Assembly: GCF_023652955.1 (NCBI RefSeq)
Contig: NZ_JAKLOY010000001.1
Span: 558,001-622,000 of the forward strand
Length of the DNA stretch: 64,000 nt
DNA from: Geomonas sp. Red32
GTDB taxonomy: Bacteria; Desulfobacterota; Desulfuromonadia; Geobacterales; Geobacteraceae
Direction: 5' to 3'
Part shown: positions 8,488 to 17,308 of the stretch, piece by piece
Layout: each line of letters starts with the position of its first letter
How positions within the stretch are numbered: position 1 is the stretch's first letter
Program-made: the position numbers and the translations under genes
The notes under the pieces: generated by a model
The model's input: the letters and a program-made list of their open reading frames with translations, nothing else
What the model was told of the DNA's origin: nothing
Databases searched by the model: none

Positions 8488-9552
8488 CTAGTAGCGCTCC
8501 AGCTCCTTGTAGAGGGTGGTCCTCCGGACCGGGGTGAAACCGGCCCCCCTGATGAGGGAGATCATCTCGTCGCGGGACATCCGGAAGCAACAACCGGCCG
8601 CGGCCACCACGTTCTCCTCGAGCATGGTCCCGCCCAGGTCGTTGGCGCCGAAGAAGAGCGCCACCTGGGCCATCTTGGCCCCCTGGGTGACCCAGCTCGC
8701 CTGGATGTTCTGGACGTTGTCGAGCACGATCCGGGAGAGGGCCAGCACCTTGAGGTACTCCACCCCCGAGGCGGTCCCCCCTCCGAGCTCGGTGTTGCCG
8801 GGCTGGTAGGTCCAGGGGATGAAGGCGGTGAAGCTCCCCCCCGCGGCCTGCAGCTCGCGCACCCTGAAGAGGTGCTCGACGATGTCCTCCGGCTTCTCTT
8901 TGGAGCCGAACATCATGGTGGCGGTGGTGGAGAGCCCCTGGCGGGCAGCCTCGGACATCACCGCCGCCCACCCCTTCCAGCCGATCTTCTTGGGAGAGAT
9001 CTCCGCACGCACGCTGTCCACCAGGATCTCGGCGCCTCCGCCGGGGATCGAATCGAGCCCCGCCTCCTTGAGCCGGGAGATGGCCTGGGGGATGGTGAGC
9101 CCCGACAGTCCGGCGACGTGGGTGATCTCGGCGGGGGAGAGCGAATGATTCTGCAGGTTCGGGAAGCGGCTCTTGATTTCGCGGAAGAGCCGTTCGAAGT
9201 AGCCGATATCCAAGCCGGGATGAAGCCCCCCCTGCATGAGGAGCTGGGTCCCCCCCTGCTCGACCAGCTCCTCGATCTTCTTGATGATCGCGGAGTTGGG
9301 GAGGAGGTAGGCGTCGTCGTCGGTCAGGTTGCGGTAGAACGCGCAGAACTTGCACTTGGACTCGCAGACGTTCGTGTAGTTGACGTTGCGGTCGACGACG
9401 AAGGAGACCAGGCGCTCCGGGTGCTTGCGGCGGCGGATGGAGTCGGCGAGTTTGCCGGCCGCCAGCAGATCGCCTTCGGTCAGGCACCAGAGGGCCTCTT
9501 CGCGGGTAAGCCCTTCTCCCGCAGTGACTTTTCGCTTAATGGTATCGATCAT
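8488..9552 (-). CDS. mqnC: cyclic dehypoxanthinyl futalosine synthase (radical SAM)
   Basis: 354 residues. The radical SAM cluster motif CESKCKFC places Cys63, Cys67 and Cys70 for the [4Fe-4S] cluster, within VVDRNVNYTNVC, the MqnC version of this region. LLMQGGLHPGLDIGYFE and IPGGGAEIL follow. MqnC cyclises dehypoxanthine futalosine to the spiro compound that leads to 1,4-dihydroxy-6-naphthoate in the futalosine route to menaquinone. Its paralogue mqnE lies 143 bases upstream in the same orientation. Assignment of C against E rests on the NVNYTNVC and FYRNL signatures. Confidence 0.92.
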   Translation of the reverse strand: MIDTIKRKVTAGEGLTREEALWCLTEGDLLAAGKLADSIRRRKHPERLVSFVVDRNVNYTNVCESKCKFCAFYRNLTDDDAYLLPNSAIIKKIEELVEQGGTQLLMQGGLHPGLDIGYFERLFREIKSRFPNLQNHSLSPAEITHVAGLSGLTIPQAISRLKEAGLDSIPGGGAEILVDSVRAEISPKKIGWKGWAAVMSEAARQGLSTTATMMFGSKEKPEDIVEHLFRVRELQAAGGSFTAFIPWTYQPGNTELGGGTASGVEYLKVLALSRIVLDNVQNIQASWVTQGAKMAQVALFFGANDLGGTMLEENVVAAAGCCFRMSRDEMISLIRGAGFTPVRRTTLYKELERY

Positions 9553-9577
9553 GGGATAAAACCCTTTCTCTCGTAAT

Positions 9578-9686
9578 CCTCCCCCCTCCCCTTGAGGGAG
9601 GGGGCCGGGGGGTGGGGGAAGTCTCCACGGAGTACCGAAGCCGGCCTCCCCCCCACCCTCGCCCTCCCCCTCCAGGGGGGAGGGGA
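9578..9686. repeat. two family A repeats, inverted
   Basis: Copies at 9578-9620 and 9643-9686 face each other in the gap between mqnE and mqnC; each has C-tracts, a short central AT-containing core and G-tracts. They could form hairpins in the operon mRNA. Confidence 0.45.
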
Positions 9687-9694
9687 TTAACTGG

Positions 9695-10771
9695 CTAGTA
9701 GCTCCGGATCTCGCGGTACAGCGTGTCGCGTTCCACCGGGATGCGGCCGGCCTTCTTGATCATGGTGACGATGGCATCGCGGCTCATCGCCTGCGGCGAG
9801 TCCGCCCCCGCTTCGTGGCCGATCCGCTCTTCCACCACGGTGCCGTCCAGGTCGTTGACCCCGAAGGAGAGGGAAACCTGGGCGATCTTTTCGCCGAGCA
9901 TCACCCAGTACGCCTTGACGTTGGCGAAGTTGTCGAGATAGATCCTGCCGACCGCCAGGGTCCTCAGGTCGTCCACCCCCATGGTGCCGGAGCCGGAGAG
10001 CTTCAACTGGCTGTGCTCGGGCTGGAAGGCGAGCGGGATGAAGACCTGGAAGCCGCCGGTCCGGTCCTGCAGCTCGCGCAGCTGCCGCATATGGTCGACC
10101 CGGTCCTCAAGGCTCTCGAGATGGCCATAGAGCATGGTGGCGTTGGATTTCAGCCCCGCCTGATGCACCTTTTCCATGATGGAGAGCCATTCGGCGCCGG
10201 AGATCTTTTCCGGGCAGAGCTGGTTTCTCACCTCGGGGGCGAAGATCTCCGCTCCCCCGCCGGGAAGCGATCCCAGCCCCGCCTCCTTCAGCTTCTCCAG
10301 GGTCTCCGGAATCGGAAGGCCGGCCAGCTTGGCTAAGTAGGCGATCTCCACCGCGGTGAATGCCTTCACGTGGAGATCCGGCGAGACGCCCTTGATGGTG
10401 GCGATCATCTCCAGGTAGAAGGAGAACGGGAGATCGGGATGGAGTCCGCCGACCACGTGGATCTCGGTCGCCCCCTGGGCGAGCGCCTCTTCGGCCCGGC
10501 TGCGGATCTCGTCGAGGGTCATCAGATAGGCACCCGGCTGATCGGCGCTCCGGAAGAAGGCGCAGAACCGGCAGCGGTTCACGCAGATGTTGGTGTGGTT
10601 GATGTGGCGGTTGACGTTGAAGAAGACCCGCCGGCCGTTACGCCGCTCGTTGACCGCCTGGGCGAGCTCTCCCAGGGCCAGGAGATCTTCGTGCTGAAAG
10701 AGGCAGAGTGCCTCGGCCTCGTCGATCCGGCCGCCGGCCAGGACCTTTTCCGCTATGGTTTGAAAGTTCAT
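9695..10771 (-). CDS. mqnE: aminofutalosine synthase (radical SAM)
   Basis: 358 residues. The motif CVNRCRFC gives Cys63, Cys67 and Cys70. The surrounding NVNRHINHTNIC, EIHVVGGLHPDLPFSFYLE and VKAFTAVEI are typical of MqnE rather than MqnC. MqnE adds the chorismate-derived 3-[(1-carboxyvinyl)oxy]benzoate to SAM-derived adenosyl radical to form 6-amino-6-deoxyfutalosine. With mqnC and the UbiX/A/D-like genes it forms a leftward futalosine-pathway cluster. The first-step gene mqnA and the nucleosidase mqnB are not in the window. Confidence 0.92.
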   Translation of the reverse strand: MNFQTIAEKVLAGGRIDEAEALCLFQHEDLLALGELAQAVNERRNGRRVFFNVNRHINHTNICVNRCRFCAFFRSADQPGAYLMTLDEIRSRAEEALAQGATEIHVVGGLHPDLPFSFYLEMIATIKGVSPDLHVKAFTAVEIAYLAKLAGLPIPETLEKLKEAGLGSLPGGGAEIFAPEVRNQLCPEKISGAEWLSIMEKVHQAGLKSNATMLYGHLESLEDRVDHMRQLRELQDRTGGFQVFIPLAFQPEHSQLKLSGSGTMGVDDLRTLAVGRIYLDNFANVKAYWVMLGEKIAQVSLSFGVNDLDGTVVEERIGHEAGADSPQAMSRDAIVTMIKKAGRIPVERDTLYREIRSY

Positions 10772-10842
10772 CTTGTTCCAATCTTCATCGTTTAGTTTCG
10801 CAAAGGTTCATCCGGGAATCCTGGATGGTTGCCGAAGCGAGG

Positions 10843-10935
10843 TCCCCCCCCTTTGCAAAAGGGGGGGTTAGGGGGGATTTCGGTGGTGGCAGCAGGGAAA
10901 ATCCCCCTAAGTCCCCCTTTTTCAAAGGGGGACTT
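10843..10935. repeat. two family B repeats
   Basis: CCCCCCC/TTTGCAAAA/GGGGGGG at 10843-10878 and AATCCCCC...CCCCCTTTTTCAAAGGGGG at 10898-10935, flanking a short GGTGGTGGCAGCAGGG spacer between mqnE and ubiX. Confidence 0.5.
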
Positions 10936-10938
10936 GAA

Positions 10939-11550
10939 CTACTCGCTCCCCCACCTCTTGAAGAGCCGATGTTCGACCCCGATGGCGTCCAGCACCTTGC
11001 CGACCACGAAGTCGACCATCTCCTCCACGGTGGTGGGATGATGGTAGAAGCCGGGCATGGCCGGGATCATCCGCACCCCCAGCCGGGAAAGCTTCAGCAT
11101 GTTCTCCAGGTGGATGGCGTTCAAGGGGGTCTCCCGTGGCACCAGCACCAGCGGGCGCCCCTCCTTGAGCATGACGTCCGCCGCCCGTTCCAGCAGGTTG
11201 CCCGAGTTCCCGCAGGCGATCCGGGAAAGGGTTCCCATCGAACAGGGGGCGACGATCATGGCGTCGGGGGCTGCCGAGCCGGAGGCGATGGGGGAGAAGA
11301 GGTCATCCACCGGGTGATAGGCGATCCGGCCGGGGAGCCCCTCGAAATAGGCGTCCAGGGCGGCCCGAACCCGCTCCGGCTCTCCTTCCCACCTAAGCCC
11401 GCACTCCTCGCCGAGCACCGCGAAACCGGCGGCGCTTACCGTGAGGCTCACCCGGTGGCCGCCCCGCAAAAGTTCCTCGGCAAGCCTCACCCCGTACACC
11501 GCACCGGAGGCGCCGGTTATGGCCAGGGCGAAGTGACGTGACGGGATCAT
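10939..11550 (-). CDS. ubiX: UbiX-type flavin prenyltransferase
   Basis: 203 residues from the ATG at 11550. Signatures are ITGASGAVYGVRLAE at the N-terminus (flavin phosphate binding), IVAPCSMGTLSRIACGNSGNLLERAADV and PRETPLNAIHLENML. The enzyme prenylates FMN to the cofactor required by UbiD-type decarboxylases. Its start codon overlaps the stop of the upstream prenyltransferase gene by four bases (ATGA), so translation is coupled. In futalosine organisms this subunit (called MqnM in some species) serves the decarboxylation of the prenylated naphthoate together with the UbiD-like gene two genes upstream. Confidence 0.93.
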   Translation of the reverse strand: MIPSRHFALAITGASGAVYGVRLAEELLRGGHRVSLTVSAAGFAVLGEECGLRWEGEPERVRAALDAYFEGLPGRIAYHPVDDLFSPIASGSAAPDAMIVAPCSMGTLSRIACGNSGNLLERAADVMLKEGRPLVLVPRETPLNAIHLENMLKLSRLGVRMIPAMPGFYHHPTTVEEMVDFVVGKVLDAIGVEHRLFKRWGSE

Positions 11551-12416
11551 GCGGCGCCCCGGGTCAGGGTGTCGAGCAGGGTGGCGGCCAGGATGGTGAC
11601 GGAGATGTAGCCGTTCATGTTGAAGAAAGCGGCGTCCAGCTTCTCGAGGTTCCCTCCCCTGAGGAGCCAGTGCTCGTACGAAAGCATCGCGCAGGTGGCG
11701 ACGCATCCCAGGAGGAAGAAGGGCCCGAGCTGCAGGGTAAAGTAGAGGGCCAATAGCAGCACGCAGGAGATGAAGTGGAAGATGCGGGCGGTCCAAAGCG
11801 AGCCGTTCACCCCGAGCCGGACCGGGATGGAGTGCAGGCCGCGACTGCGGTCGAACTCGAGGTCCTGCAGAGCGTAACAGATGTCGAAGCCGGCCACCCA
11901 GAAGAGGACCGCGAAGGCCAGCAGGAAAGCCGGGACCGGCGCCTCGCCGCTGATGGCGATCCAGGCGCCCAGGGGAGCACCGGCGAGGCAGATGCCGAGC
12001 ACCACATGGGCGAGCGAGGTGAAGCGCTTGCAGTAGGAGTAGAGAAAGAGAAAGCCCAAGGCCACCGGTGAGAGGTAGAGGCAGAGCGGGTTCAGCATGC
12101 GGGCGGCGAAGAGCATGAGCATGATGGAGAGGGCGATGAAGACCATCACCGGCCCCTTCCCGAGGAGCCCCGCCGGAATGGCGCGGGTGGCGGTGCGGGG
12201 ATTCTTCGCGTCGATCTCGGCGTCGATCACCCGGTTGAGCCCCATGGCGGCGGTGCGCGCACCCACCATGGCCAAGACGATCCATCCCGCCTGGGAGAGG
12301 GCCGGCAGCCCGCGGGCGGCCAACAGCGCGCCGGTGAAGGCGAAGGGAAGCGCAAAAATGGTGTGGGCGAACTTGATCATCTCAAGGAAGACCCGCACCC
12401 GGTCGAACATGGTCAT
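11547..12416 (-). CDS. mqnP: UbiA-like prenyltransferase of menaquinone synthesis
   Basis: 289 residues from the ATG at 12416, chosen because AGGAG lies five bases upstream and the length suits the family; the open frame extends to 12572 inside the upstream gene. Two Asp-rich prenyl-diphosphate/Mg sites are visible: NRVIDAEIDAKNPRTATRAIP and DICYALQDLEFDRSRGLHSIP. About eight or nine hydrophobic segments make it an integral inner-membrane protein. It should transfer the polyprenyl chain to 1,4-dihydroxy-6-naphthoate. Position between ubiD-like and ubiX genes supports this role over ubiquinone synthesis. Confidence 0.9.
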   Translation of the reverse strand: MTMFDRVRVFLEMIKFAHTIFALPFAFTGALLAARGLPALSQAGWIVLAMVGARTAAMGLNRVIDAEIDAKNPRTATRAIPAGLLGKGPVMVFIALSIMLMLFAARMLNPLCLYLSPVALGFLFLYSYCKRFTSLAHVVLGICLAGAPLGAWIAISGEAPVPAFLLAFAVLFWVAGFDICYALQDLEFDRSRGLHSIPVRLGVNGSLWTARIFHFISCVLLLALYFTLQLGPFFLLGCVATCAMLSYEHWLLRGGNLEKLDAAFFNMNGYISVTILAATLLDTLTRGAA

Positions 12417-12462
12417 CTCTACTCCTGCCTTGCCGTACATCCCGGCATCTACCTCCGTTTTG

Positions 12463-13803
12463 CTAGAAACCGTACTCGCGCCAGCGGCGCTCCACCAAGC
12501 GGGCGACCGCGGGATCGGCAACGAGCCCGGGCGCCCCGTCGCCACCTTCGGCGGGGAGCTTGCGGGTGGCATCCACCCCTAAAACTCCCTCCCCGGCGAC
12601 GAGATCGTCCGGGAAGCGGACCCCGTTCAAGGCCCGCCAGAAGAGCTCGGCCCAGGTGGCCTCCCGCTCGCCGGCGTCGACCACCACGAGGAGTTTGCCG
12701 CGCCTAAGCCAGCTCCCCTCCCGTAGCGATTCCAGCACCTTGCGCCCCTGCCCGGGGAAGGTCTTCCGGATGGAGACCACCGCGCAGCCGTGGAAGATCC
12801 CCTCCATCGGCATCAGTATGTCAACCACCTCGGGACAGAGCCGGGTAACCAGGGGAAGGAGGATCCGTTCCGCGGCCCGGGCCATCCAGCAGTCCTCCAT
12901 GGGAGGGGCTCCCACCACGGTCGCCTGCAGGATCGGGTCCTTCCGATGGGTGATCCTCTCCACCCGCAACATCGGGACCTGTTCACCCGGATGATAGCTC
13001 CCGGTGTGGTTCCCGAAAGGTCCTTCGGCGGCGAACGCCCCCGGCTCCAGGTATCCCTCGATGACCAGCTCCGCCCGGGCCGGAACGCTCAGTCCCGGGA
13101 AAAGGGAGGGGGTAATCTCGACCGGCTCGCCCCGCAGGTAACCGGCGAAGGAAAGCTCGTCGAAGGAATCCGGCAGGGGGAGCGAGGCAGCCAGGGTCAA
13201 GACCGGGTCGGCACCGAGCGCGATGGCCACCGGCATGGGGACCCCGGCCTCGGCATAGCCGCGGTAATGGGCAAAGCCGCCGGAGCCCGGTTTCCAGCGC
13301 AGACCGGCGGTGGCATCGTCGAAGATCCTCACCCGGTACATGCCGCAGTTCACCTCTCCGGTGGCGAGGTCCCTGGTGAAGACCAGCGGCAGGGTGATGA
13401 AGCGGCCCTCTTCGCCGGGCCAGCTCTTTAAAAAGGGGAAGCGGCCGAGCCCTCCCCGCTCGATCGTTACCTCGCGGCAGGGAGCGGCCGGGACGGACAC
13501 CGGGGGGACAGCCAGGGCGGGGGAGGCAAAAAGGGGTGCCGACCGGCCGGTCAGTTCGCCGAGACCGGCGACTCCCAGGGCCAGGGCCATCCGGGCGGCG
13601 GAGCCGAAGAGGTTGGTGGCCACCGGGACCGCGCTGCCCCGGACCCGCTCGAAGAGGAGGGCACGCCCGCCGCCGGGCGCCTTGCAGTGGCGGCCGGTGA
13701 CCGCGGCGATCTCCAGCTCGGGATCCACCTCGGCCGCGACCCGGTGCAGTTCACCGGCGGCGTCGAGTGCGGCGAGAAAGCCGCGTAAGTCCCTGAAGGC
13801 CAT
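12463..13803 (-). CDS. mqnL: UbiD-family decarboxylase of menaquinone synthesis
   Basis: 446 residues. UbiD features include RDLRGFLAALDAAGELHRV at the N-terminus, the prenyl-FMN/metal region NCGMYRVRIFDDATAGLRW, the acidic catalytic region EGPFGNHTGSYHPGE and a conserved IFHGCAVVSIRK. It is expected to remove the carboxyl group of the prenylated naphthoate using prenylated FMN from the UbiX-like gene. It is the first gene of the leftward cluster. The length is at the short end for the family, with no missing central motif that I can see. Confidence 0.9.
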   Translation of the reverse strand: MAFRDLRGFLAALDAAGELHRVAAEVDPELEIAAVTGRHCKAPGGGRALLFERVRGSAVPVATNLFGSAARMALALGVAGLGELTGRSAPLFASPALAVPPVSVPAAPCREVTIERGGLGRFPFLKSWPGEEGRFITLPLVFTRDLATGEVNCGMYRVRIFDDATAGLRWKPGSGGFAHYRGYAEAGVPMPVAIALGADPVLTLAASLPLPDSFDELSFAGYLRGEPVEITPSLFPGLSVPARAELVIEGYLEPGAFAAEGPFGNHTGSYHPGEQVPMLRVERITHRKDPILQATVVGAPPMEDCWMARAAERILLPLVTRLCPEVVDILMPMEGIFHGCAVVSIRKTFPGQGRKVLESLREGSWLRRGKLLVVVDAGEREATWAELFWRALNGVRFPDDLVAGEGVLGVDATRKLPAEGGDGAPGLVADPAVARLVERRWREYGF

Positions 13804-14114
13804 AGCTACCCCGGAAAATTTCTAAGCGTCAACTCTTACCACCTTCCACCCTGCACTGACAACGTTTTTCTTCCCCACCGGCGCCGGCCGGCCCCCGCGC
13901 CGTTCGACTCGCGCAGAGCTTCCTGAACATACCCCCCCTGCCCCAAGTTCAAACTTTGCACACGCCCTTTTTGAACAGGACTTTCAAAACCGCCGCTTTG
14001 CACGCCGATTTATCGCGCATATTCGGCCACTTTCAAGTTTTATACGGAACCGGGGAGTTCTGGCACTTCATGTGTAACAGCAAGGGCAACAAGGAAGCAA
14101 AAGGAGGCGAGGCC
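13804..14114. other. divergent intergenic region
   Basis: 310 bases between the leftward menaquinone cluster and the rightward cytochrome gene. Promoters for both are expected, but no convincing -35/-10 pair is seen. A TGGCAC at about 14058 lacks the second half of a sigma54 site. Confidence 0.4.
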
Positions 14115-14951
14115 ATGAAAACGCCGGCAGCCAATTCGATCGATACATGGGGAAGACGGGGTTTGAAAGGGGCGATGGTCGCCCTGGCACTGACGCTGGC
14201 CGCCTGCGGCGGCGGAGGCGGTGGCGGGAACTCTCCGGCGGCCGTCAACAACGCGAGCAGCCAGCCGGTGCAGAGCGCCGCGGCAGCCAACGGCTCCTTC
14301 CTCTTCACCACCGATAACTACGGGATGGAAAACGCCAACTTCGTCTGCGCCACCAGCTCCAACCTCGGCCTCGTGCTGAGAGCGGCGGTGGCCACCGGGG
14401 TCACCGATCCCAACTTCCGGACCGTGGCCCGCATCGACGTGGCCACCCCCGGCCAGCTCGCCACCGGCACCTCCTACTCGCTCGATCCCGCGGCCTCCTC
14501 CTACCAGTTCCCGGGCGCGGTCTACTTCTTCAACGGCCACCAGTCGACCCTTTTGAAGACGGTGGGGGGAACCATCTCCTTCACCTCGCTCGGGACCGCC
14601 TCCGGCCAGGCCATCTCCGGCACCTTCGACGCCCAGGTCGAGGACGACAGCGATCCTGCCAAACCGGTCTACCGCGTGGCCGCCAGCTTCAGCTTCGCGA
14701 GCGAAGGGGCAGGCGCCATCCTCCCCGCCCCGGCCCCGGTCCCGGCCATCGCCGCCTCGACCTACAACGCCAACTGCGCCGCCTGCCATACGCTCGGGTC
14801 GCTCGACTCCACCCAGGGAAGCGGCCCCGACCTCGCCCTCAAGGGGGGCAAGCTCACCCCGCTCTTCCCGGCCAACGCCACCGGTCATAACGGGGTCAAC
14901 CTCTCCGCCGCCGAAGTCTCCGCCCTCAAAGTCTTCCTCAACGTCAATTGA
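14115..14951 (+). CDS. monoheme c-type cytochrome lipoprotein
   Basis: 278 residues from the ATG at 14115, which follows AAGGAGG by seven bases; an upstream extension of the frame is not supported. The signal sequence ends in a lipobox LTLAAC with Cys31, followed by seven glycines. A middle beta-rich region of about 170 residues resembles no family known to me. The C-terminal about 60 residues form a small cytochrome c domain with heme motif CAACH at 221-225 and a GSGPDLALKGGKL segment. It should be a membrane-anchored, heme-bearing periplasmic or surface protein. The substrate partner is unknown. Confidence 0.85.
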   Translation: MKTPAANSIDTWGRRGLKGAMVALALTLAACGGGGGGGNSPAAVNNASSQPVQSAAAANGSFLFTTDNYGMENANFVCATSSNLGLVLRAAVATGVTDPNFRTVARIDVATPGQLATGTSYSLDPAASSYQFPGAVYFFNGHQSTLLKTVGGTISFTSLGTASGQAISGTFDAQVEDDSDPAKPVYRVAASFSFASEGAGAILPAPAPVPAIAASTYNANCAACHTLGSLDSTQGSGPDLALKGGKLTPLFPANATGHNGVNLSAAEVSALKVFLNVN

Positions 14952-14959
14952 TTCAATCT

Positions 14960-14996
14960 CTGGGAGATATTTCAGCCCCCCTGTAGTATCTCCCAG
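14960..14996 (+). terminator. stem-loop after the cytochrome gene
   Basis: CTGGGAGATA and TATCTCCCAG form a perfect 10-bp stem eight bases after the stop. There is no T-run, so it may act as an mRNA-stabilising or Rho-linked structure. Confidence 0.5.
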
Positions 14997-15565
14997 GTTA
15001 ACCCTCCCCGCGCAATCCCCCTTCCGTTTCGCCCGCCTCTTCCCGTCAAAACGCCAACCGCCATTCCCGAAAGGGCCGCCACCCGGCTAGCCGTTACTTT
15101 TCAAGCGTTTACACTATTTAGCCCGCCGCACAATCAAGGCAAAAAACTGTCATTGGATCAGGTACGAAAGGTGCACTGACTGAGTTTCGCAGCCTCTCTT
15201 CAAAGGGAAATTCCCGAATCACCAATGAGAGCGCTGTGATCTCCTTGTGACAGATACTCCATTTTTTAGTGAGTTAAGCAATGATTTCAGTGCAAATTCC
15301 CTTTTTATTTACTGCAAGATTTGCTATTGTGCCACAATTGCTGACCCTACCCTCTGCCGCCAAATGGCCGGATCGGGAAACAGCCAAATGCCGGAAAATG
15401 CGTCGAAATGTGACAATCCAGACCGGTGATACAAAAATATCATTAGAAGCTAGTAGAAATCGGCCTCAGACCGTACAGCCGTCCACCAGGAGGAAAACGA
15501 GAACCCGCAAGCCGTATCCCGGCCGCTACGGGTGACATAAAACCTTTACAAGTCCACAAGATACC
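14997..15565. other. long leader/intergenic region before the riboswitch
   Basis: Nearly 570 bases without a supported gene. Small ORFs here have no ribosome binding site or protein-like composition. The middle part is AT-rich and probably carries the promoter for the riboswitch transcript, but I cannot place one with confidence. Confidence 0.4.
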
Positions 15566-15655
15566 TAACTCCGATAAAGGCAAAGCCGGAGCAATCCGGT
15601 GACGCAAAGCCACGGGTCCACGCGAGTGGATAGCCGGGCTACCGAAGAGCATCAG
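15566..15655 (+). promoter_or_regulatory. GEMM-I (c-di-GMP-I) riboswitch aptamer
   Basis: The aptamer has the GEMM-I landmarks in order: GGCAAAG, a CCGGA-GCAA-TCCGG hairpin with a GNRA loop, TGACGCAAAGCCACGGGTC, a second hairpin capped by GCGA, and AGCCGGGCTACCGA. The base equivalent to G20 of the Vc2 aptamer, which contacts the ligand, is G here (15579). That predicts cyclic di-GMP as ligand rather than cGAMP. It lies 140 bases before the first gene of the DUF11 operon and is followed at once by a terminator. Confidence 0.88.
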
Positions 15656-15663
15656 GAGCTAGG

Positions 15664-15730
15664 CGCCTGGCCATCCGTGAAATGGCCAGGCGGAAACACG
15701 CCCGGCTCCTTTGGAAGCCGGGCTTTTTTT
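15664..15730 (+). terminator. riboswitch expression platform with intrinsic terminator
   Basis: A CGCCTGGCCAT/ATGGCCAGGCG hairpin (15664-15692) precedes the terminator GCCCGGCT (15700-15707) / AGCCGGGC (15716-15723) with seven T. The same octamer AGCCGGGC occurs in the aptamer 3' end (15632-15639), so 15700-15707 can pair with either. Pairing with the aptamer copy would block the terminator. This suggests that ligand binding, which sequesters the aptamer copy, favours termination (an OFF switch). The polarity is inference. Confidence 0.75.
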
Positions 15731-15788
15731 GTTTTTGCCACGAGTAATTCGGTTCAGTTAACCGCTCACGTCACAAGGAGGAAGATCA

Positions 15789-17255
15789 ATGAAACTGCAG
15801 CAGTCATGGAAGCTCCCGGGTAAGGGATGGGGCGCGGCAATCGCGGCCCTGGTAGTTGGCTCGGCGCTGGCCGCCGGTCAGGCCGAGGCGGCGCTCCCCG
15901 GCACCGCCGGCAACGCCATCGTCAGGAACACCATCACCGTCAACTACGCCGACGCCAAGGGCAACGGCCAGCCGACGGTGAGCTCGTCGGTGGACGTCAC
16001 CGTCAACACGGTGGCCGCCACCCCGACCATCATCTCCCCCATCGCCGGTTCGCCGGGGAGCACCGACGGCACCGGCGCCACCGCCCCGTACACCTTCTCG
16101 GTGCGGACCAACTCCAACGGACCGGGAACCGTCGCCCTCTCGGTGGGCGACTGCACCGCCACCGCGAACAACTGCATCGCGCCCTCCAACATGTCGGTTT
16201 CGACCACCACGCCGACCGAGCAGTATGCGAGCTTCTACCTGGGGGCCACCACCTTCGACCCCAACGGAAACGGCAGCATCCTCGGGGCCGCCCAGAACAT
16301 CGCGGCCAACGGGACCATCACCATCGCGGTCCCCGCCGACGGCGGCATCGCCGGGACCAGCGACACCGGCGGGACCCACTCGCTCCCCGACACCACCACC
16401 ATCAACGGCCTGACCGTCAACGACACCGTCTACATCACCGACGGGACCACCGCCTACGGCCCCTTCATCGTCCAGGCCGTCAGCGACCCGGCCGTACCGG
16501 CCACCACCACCAACAACGCCGTGCCGGCCGGCTCCCTCACCCTGAAAAACGCGAGCAGCACCACGGCCATCCCCACCTTCACCCCGCAGGTCGGCTGGCA
16601 GATCGTGGAGTCCAAGACCGTCAACGTGACCACCTACCAGGGGATCATCCCGGTGGCCTCGGCCAACGGCACCGGCACCTGGTACACCCAGCTGACCGCC
16701 GCCATGGCCGGCGCTACTGCCGCCAACTCCCCCATCGCCCAGGCCACCGCGCACCTCGGCAGGATCTCCATCAGCAAGTACGTCCGTAACGTCACCCACA
16801 GCGCCATGACCGGGAGCAACCCCATCGCGGTCACCTTCAACTCCACCTCCAACACCTACTACGGGACCGGCGTGACCGGTAACCCGGGCGACGTGCTGGA
16901 GTACCTGGCCGTACTTAGCGACGACGGGACCGGCAACTCGCAGGCGGTCTACGCCACCGACGTGGCCCCGACCTACTCGGCGCTGGTCACCGGGTCGAGC
17001 TACGGCACCGGGAGCGGCAACGTCTTCGCGATGGCCAAGATCGGGACCGCCACCACCGGCACCGAGGTATCGCTCTCCACGACCGGCTCCGGGCAGGCCA
17101 ACATCGCCTACGGCAAGACCACTACCAGCGGCAGCACCACCACCATGTACTACAACTTCGGCACCGGCGCCTCCAACACCTTCCCCACCGGCGGGGGAGG
17201 GACCCTGACCCCGGGGCAGACCGGCTACGTCATCTACCAGGTGAAGATCAACTAA
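15789..17255 (+). CDS. exported DUF11-type surface protein A
   Basis: 488 residues, start preceded by AAGGAGGAAGATCA. A signal peptide ends at about Ala35 (QAEA). The mature protein is rich in Thr, Ser, Gly and Ala with few charged residues, and lacks coiled coils or enzymatic motifs. A conserved block ISISKYVRNVT begins near residue 327 and is followed by a DUF11-like domain (PGDVLEYLAVLSDD, ATDVAPTYSALV). The protein stops exactly at the final beta-strand, VIYQVKIN. Two later genes share this architecture and ending. First gene after the c-di-GMP riboswitch. A structural cell-surface or matrix role is inferred, not shown. Confidence 0.85.
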   Translation: MKLQQSWKLPGKGWGAAIAALVVGSALAAGQAEAALPGTAGNAIVRNTITVNYADAKGNGQPTVSSSVDVTVNTVAATPTIISPIAGSPGSTDGTGATAPYTFSVRTNSNGPGTVALSVGDCTATANNCIAPSNMSVSTTTPTEQYASFYLGATTFDPNGNGSILGAAQNIAANGTITIAVPADGGIAGTSDTGGTHSLPDTTTINGLTVNDTVYITDGTTAYGPFIVQAVSDPAVPATTTNNAVPAGSLTLKNASSTTAIPTFTPQVGWQIVESKTVNVTTYQGIIPVASANGTGTWYTQLTAAMAGATAANSPIAQATAHLGRISISKYVRNVTHSAMTGSNPIAVTFNSTSNTYYGTGVTGNPGDVLEYLAVLSDDGTGNSQAVYATDVAPTYSALVTGSSYGTGSGNVFAMAKIGTATTGTEVSLSTTGSGQANIAYGKTTTSGSTTTMYYNFGTGASNTFPTGGGGTLTPGQTGYVIYQVKIN

Positions 17256-17308
17256 GAGAACCCAAGGGAATTTTCCAGCTCAGCTGAACCAGCGAAAAGG
17301 AGAGATCA

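Noticed and set aside
6990-9576. Long plus-strand frames opposite hisC and mqnC
   Set aside because: They are shadows of confidently identified enzymes.
14040-14085. TGGCAC considered as the -24 element of a sigma54 promoter for the cytochrome lipoprotein
   Set aside because: The expected TTGC at -12 is absent at the required distance.
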